Positions 57,509 to 64,000 of a DNA stretch of 64,000 nucleotides are shown piece by piece; position 1 is the stretch's first letter; every line of letters begins with the position of its first letter. The notes beneath the pieces are model-generated. The model was not told the DNA's origin, ran no database searches, and saw only the letters and a list, made by a program, of their open reading frames with translations. The stretch is from Enterobacter cloacae complex sp. R_G8 (lineage in GTDB: Bacteria; Pseudomonadota; Gammaproteobacteria; Enterobacterales; Enterobacteriaceae). The position numbers and the translations under genes were made by a program. The stretch is from positions 1,984,001 to 2,048,000 of the forward strand of contig NZ_CP102246.1 in assembly GCF_024599795.1 (NCBI RefSeq), in the 5' to 3' direction.

Positions 57509-60881
<3,373 letters not shown>

Positions 60882-61109
60882 TGCGCACCTCTTAAATCCT
60901 GGTGGTTTACGTTATTCGTGTAGAGAAACAAAACTGACTCCCGGGTCGGCAAACACGACAAAAGTTCCATATTGATGGCCCAGCCATTATTTGATGATTC
61001 GTGATTTTCTATGGGTCAAATAACCTGGTTTTTTATCGCTATTTACCGCCATTATCTTATTGACAAGCTGTTAGTCTTGACCGCGTAAAAAACCATCCAG
61101 GGGAGAGTC

Positions 61110-61424
61110 ATGGCTATACAGGGCATTGAAGGGGTTATCAGTCAGTTGCAGGCAACGGCAATGACGGCCCGTAATCAGAACGTGGCAGATCAACAGCCGA
61201 CCATCAGTTTTGCCGGGCAGTTGCATGCCGCGCTTGACCGTATCAGCGATACCCAGACCGCCGCGCGTACCCAGGCCGAGAAGTTCACCCTTGGTGAACC
61301 GGGTGTGGCGCTGAACGATGTGATGACCGATTTGCAAAAAGCTTCAGTGTCTCTGCAGATGGGGATCCAGGTGCGTAATAAGCTGGTGTCTGCGTATCAG
61401 GAAGTGATGGGGATGCAGGTCTAA
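61110..61424 (+). CDS. fliE: Flagellar MS-ring/rod adaptor FliE
   Basis: 104 residues, the same length as E. coli FliE, with the C-terminal rod-type helix ([20 protein letters not shown]). Divergent from fliF as in E. coli. Strong ribosome binding site GGGGAGAG. Confidence 0.96.
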   Translation: MAIQGIEGVISQLQATAMTARNQNVADQQPTISFAGQLHAALDRISDTQTAARTQAEKFTLGEPGVALNDVMTDLQKASVSLQMGIQVRNKLVSAYQEVMGMQV

Positions 61425-61499
61425 GACCTGGACGATCTTCGCTGGCAGCCTTAGCGCTTTAATGCCACAATATTTTTTTCTTCGAATGCAGGAAAGATG

Positions 61500-61913
61500 A
61501 TGAAAAAAATAGCAATTGCTGGCGCGCTGCTGGCACTCACCGGGTGCGTACAGGTGGATAATTATCAGGATGTGATTAAGCATCCCGTTCCGGCGCATCT
61601 GGCGGGATACTGGCAGTCAAAAGGGCCGCAGAGCAAAATGGTCAGCCCGGAGGCGATTGCCACGCTGGTGGTGACGGAGGAGGGCGATACGCTGGACTGC
61701 CGTCAATGGCAGCGCGTGATTGCCGTGCCGGGTAAAATCATGCTGCGTTCAGACAGCTATTACAACGTAACCAGCAAGCTGGATATCTACCCGCTGGAGC
61801 GCGATGGCTCGGTGCTGGAGTATGATGGCATGGAGCTGCAGAAGGTCGATCGCCCAACGGTGGAGTGTGCCGATTACCTGAGCAAAAATCCGCTGGAAAG
61901 TAAGCTACCGTAG
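61500..61913 (+). CDS. yedD: Lipoprotein YedD
   Basis: A 137-residue lipoprotein: signal peptide KKIAIAGALLALTGC with the lipobox LTGC. Synteny (between fliE and amyA) and pattern match E. coli YedD. The second of two adjacent ATG codons (61500) has the better ribosome binding site spacing. Envelope protein, function unknown. Confidence 0.9.
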   Translation: MKKIAIAGALLALTGCVQVDNYQDVIKHPVPAHLAGYWQSKGPQSKMVSPEAIATLVVTEEGDTLDCRQWQRVIAVPGKIMLRSDSYYNVTSKLDIYPLERDGSVLEYDGMELQKVDRPTVECADYLSKNPLESKLP

Positions 61914-62301
61914 CCGTTTTTGGTGTTTGCACCCTCTCCCTGTGGGCTGAGGGTTCCCCAGTAATTCATAACCATAAGCGATAACGCTGCTCTCAGAATG
62001 ACTGAGAGCATTCAGCGATGCCCTGGTCCGGCTGTAAATCGCTGAGGCGTTTCCTGCAGGCCGGGGCGAGGCGCATGGATGCGCCGAGAGGGCGGCGGCG
62101 ATTGAGCCGCCCTGGCACGTTCACGGGTCATGTTGTTACAGAGTAGCAAGGAACATAAAGTGAACGGAATGACCTCCACAGCCGTATGTTCCCCCTCACC
62201 CCAGCCCTCTCCCAAAGGGAGAGGGGGCCGTCTGTGCAGGAATTATTTATGGGGATCCCTCAGCCCTGTGGGTGAGGGTATCAGGCCGCACTCTTCAAAA
62301 A
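61914..62301. repeat. Array of hairpin repeats between yedD and amyA
   Basis: 388 bp without a gene. Perfect hairpins: GCTCTCAG/CTGAGAGC (61989-61996/62002-62009), GGCGCAT/ATGCGCC (62070-62076/62079-62085), AGGGCGGC/GCCGCCCT (62089-62096/62106-62113), and a second copy of the CT-rich repeat (62190-62226, CCCTCTCCC/GGGAGAGGG). It probably ends both convergent transcripts. The composite looks like stacked dispersed repeats. Confidence 0.6.
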
Positions 62302-63789
62302 CTACAACGCATCCTCAATCACCCACACACTCACGCTTCCACCTTTGCAGGTAAAAGTCCCTTCGCCATCCGCCGCGGTGGTGACCGTTTCTTCACGATT
62401 GCCAAGAAAATCACGCCAGGTTTTGTTGCCGTAGTTTTCCCCAAGGCAGATCACCTTCTCGCCATCATCCCCATTGGACATCACCACCACACAGCCGGGA
62501 TCCTCATCGGTGCCACTGCGGCTGAACGCGATACAGTTAGGGTGGTCAAAAAACAGCGTCTGCACGCCGTGGGCAAAGCGCTGACGGGCGAGGATCAGCT
62601 CATGAAGCTGCTCAATCACCGGCATATCGATGTGGTACGTTTCGCCGTCTCCCCCGGTATCGTCATAGCTGGCGCCAAAGAGATCGGGATAAAACACGCT
62701 CGGCACGCCATTTTCCCGCAGCAGGATCAAGGCGTAGGCCAGCGGTTTAAACCAGGCTTCCACCGGCGCTTCAAGCGCCTGCAACGGCTGGGTATCATGG
62801 TTGGCAACCAGCGTCACCGCGTGGAACGGATCGGCCTCCACCAGCGTGCCGGTGAAAATCTGGCTCATGTCGTAGTCCCGTCCCTGGCGCGAGGCCTCGT
62901 GGAATTTCATCTGCAGGGGGGCATCAAACAGCATCGTTTTCCCCTCGACCTGATTGATATAACCCTGCAGTTTATCCACCTCGTGGGACCAGTATTCCGC
63001 GACAATAAACAGCGGCTGCGTCGCCACTTCCTGAACGTGTTCAATCCACTCCTTATAGAACCAGGCGGGGATGTGTTTGACCGCATCCAGGCGGAATCCG
63101 TCGCAGCCGGTTTGTTCCATGACCCAGCGCGCCCAGTACTTGATCTCCTCCGTCACGGCATGGTTACGAAAATCGATATTTTCGCCCATCAGATAGTCGA
63201 AATTACCCATTTCATCATCAACCTGATCGTTCCAGCCTTCGCCGGTGTAATCATTGACGATTTTGAAGATGCCATCCTCATTGGGGTTTTCGATGTGGTC
63301 GATGCCGCTGAAGCATTTGTAATCCCAGACGAACTGCGAATACTGTCCGGCGCGGGCAGGGAAGGTGTAACGGGTCCAGGCTTCGCACTCGATGATCTCA
63401 TCATCGATTTGCGTGCGGTCCTGTTCGTTCACGCGCTGAACGCGAACCTGCTCTTTCTCATCGGCGCCCATTTTGTGGTTGACCACCACATCCAGCAGCA
63501 CCGCGATGTCATTACTTTTGAGCGCATCAATGGCTTCCAGCAGTTGGGCTTTATCACCGTATTTGGTGGCCACGCTCCCTTTCTGGTCAAACTCGCCGAG
63601 ATCGAACAGGTCGTATGAATCATACCCGACCGAATACCCGCCGGATGCGCCTTTATAGGCCGGGGGCAGCCAGATCATATTGATGCCGATTTCGTTAAGA
63701 TTGGGGGCTAATGCCGCGACCTCTCGCCACAATTCACCGCCTGCAGGGTAATACCAGTGAAAACATTGTAACAGGGTGGGGTTTTTCAT
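62302..63789 (-). CDS. amyA: Cytoplasmic alpha-amylase AmyA
   Basis: Hydrolyses internal alpha-1,4 bonds in maltodextrins and glycogen in the cytoplasm (no signal peptide). 495 residues, the same length as E. coli AmyA. GH13 motifs: [19 protein letters not shown] (nucleophile Asp), [10 protein letters not shown] (acid/base Glu), VANHDTQP (transition-state Asp). Confidence 0.97.
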   Translation of the reverse strand: MKNPTLLQCFHWYYPAGGELWREVAALAPNLNEIGINMIWLPPAYKGASGGYSVGYDSYDLFDLGEFDQKGSVATKYGDKAQLLEAIDALKSNDIAVLLDVVVNHKMGADEKEQVRVQRVNEQDRTQIDDEIIECEAWTRYTFPARAGQYSQFVWDYKCFSGIDHIENPNEDGIFKIVNDYTGEGWNDQVDDEMGNFDYLMGENIDFRNHAVTEEIKYWARWVMEQTGCDGFRLDAVKHIPAWFYKEWIEHVQEVATQPLFIVAEYWSHEVDKLQGYINQVEGKTMLFDAPLQMKFHEASRQGRDYDMSQIFTGTLVEADPFHAVTLVANHDTQPLQALEAPVEAWFKPLAYALILLRENGVPSVFYPDLFGASYDDTGGDGETYHIDMPVIEQLHELILARQRFAHGVQTLFFDHPNCIAFSRSGTDEDPGCVVVMSNGDDGEKVICLGENYGNKTWRDFLGNREETVTTAADGEGTFTCKGGSVSVWVIEDAL

Positions 63790-63841
63790 CGTCCGTGCTC
63801 CAGAAGCCGTTTGGCTGACTTCTGGAGTATGGATGAAGAAA

Positions 63842-64000
63842 TCATAATTGTGTGTCGCGGGTCAAACTTTCTGGATAAAGAATATTCCCTGACAGCTTTC
63901 CATAGGTTGATGTGATGGATTGCTGTTTACCGGTTTGATCAATGAGGCTGCGCAGTTCGTCCATGCGTGCGGCAAGCAACATTTTTAACTCGGTCTCGTT
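63842..64000 (-). CDS. fliT: FliT, 3' end (canonical copy, runs off the window)
   Basis: The last 52 codons of a minus-strand gene whose product ends [19 protein letters not shown]...[14 protein letters not shown], clearly like the C-terminus of E. coli FliT (NESKVKQLLQIRMDELAKL...VLSAYGDQGGFVL). It lies next to amyA, the standard fliDST-amyA order. The rest lies beyond 64000. It is much closer to E. coli FliT than the left-locus copy at 2093-2413. Confidence 0.88.
   Translation of the reverse strand, partial: NETELKMLLAARMDELRSLIDQTGKQQSITSTYGKLSGNILYPESLTRDTQL

Noticed and set aside
62272..63618. Long plus-strand open frame (448 codons) opposite amyA
   Set aside because: It is antisense to a full-length, motif-complete amyA and shows no domain; it is a codon-bias shadow.

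Overview
The window looks like the chromosome of a member of the Enterobacteriaceae (Enterobacter, Lelliottia or Leclercia-like). The right half keeps the E. coli order drpB-yedJ-dcm-vsr-yedA-yedI-yodC-dgcQ-yedP-DsrA-yodD-dsrB-rcsA-fliRQPONMLKJIHG-fliF/fliE-yedD-amyA-fliT. Its proteins read as close orthologs of the E. coli ones. Identity statements here are from memory of E. coli sequences, not computed.

Layout. (1) 1-22.25 kb is a compact flagellar and chemotaxis locus: fliDST, then flgNMA on the minus strand, then flgBCDEFGHIJ, flgKL, a chemoreceptor, fliA, flhDC, motAB, cheA and cheW. (2) 22.3-27.95 kb is an accessory block with two LysR regulators, a periplasmic binding protein, a CitA-like symporter and a secreted serine hydrolase. 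(3) 27.9-37.9 kb is an anaerobic C4-dicarboxylate locus: class I fumarase and a DASS transporter, divergent from a soluble NADH:fumarate reductase and its flavin transferase ApbE, followed by a convergent DcuSR-type two-component system. A perfect FNR box lies between the divergent units. (4) 38-40.1 kb holds a MurQ paralog and an intact porin. (5) 40.5-50 kb is the conserved yed/yod/dcm/rcsA region with the small RNA DsrA. (6) 50.3-64 kb is the canonical fliE-fliR region, yedD, amyA and the 3' end of a second fliT.

The main result is that the left flagellar locus seems to be a second, divergent system rather than a displaced part of the first. The canonical fliE-R/amyA/fliT site is present on the right with near-E. 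coli proteins. The left locus has its own master regulator (flhDC), sigma-28 (fliA), anti-sigma factor (flgM), chaperones, stator (motAB) and cheAW, all much more diverged from E. coli. It also has its own fliT. Three sigma-28-type promoters there (fliD, flgM, flgK) share the -10 variant ACCGATGA, and many of its gene junctions carry GC-rich hairpins without a U-tract. Its chemotaxis operon stops after cheW at a nested inverted repeat.

The second main result is a 2-nt frameshift near 34,465. It removes the C-terminal FAD-contacting motif of the fumarate reductase and opens the frame, through a REP element, into the apbE gene, giving one 1,279-codon frame. Other notable items are two intrinsic terminators buried antisense inside convergent coding genes (for the fumarase and DcuSR operons) and a MurQ paralog lacking the segment with one of the two catalytic glutamates. 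No CRISPR array, tRNA, rRNA, insertion sequence or transposase gene was seen.
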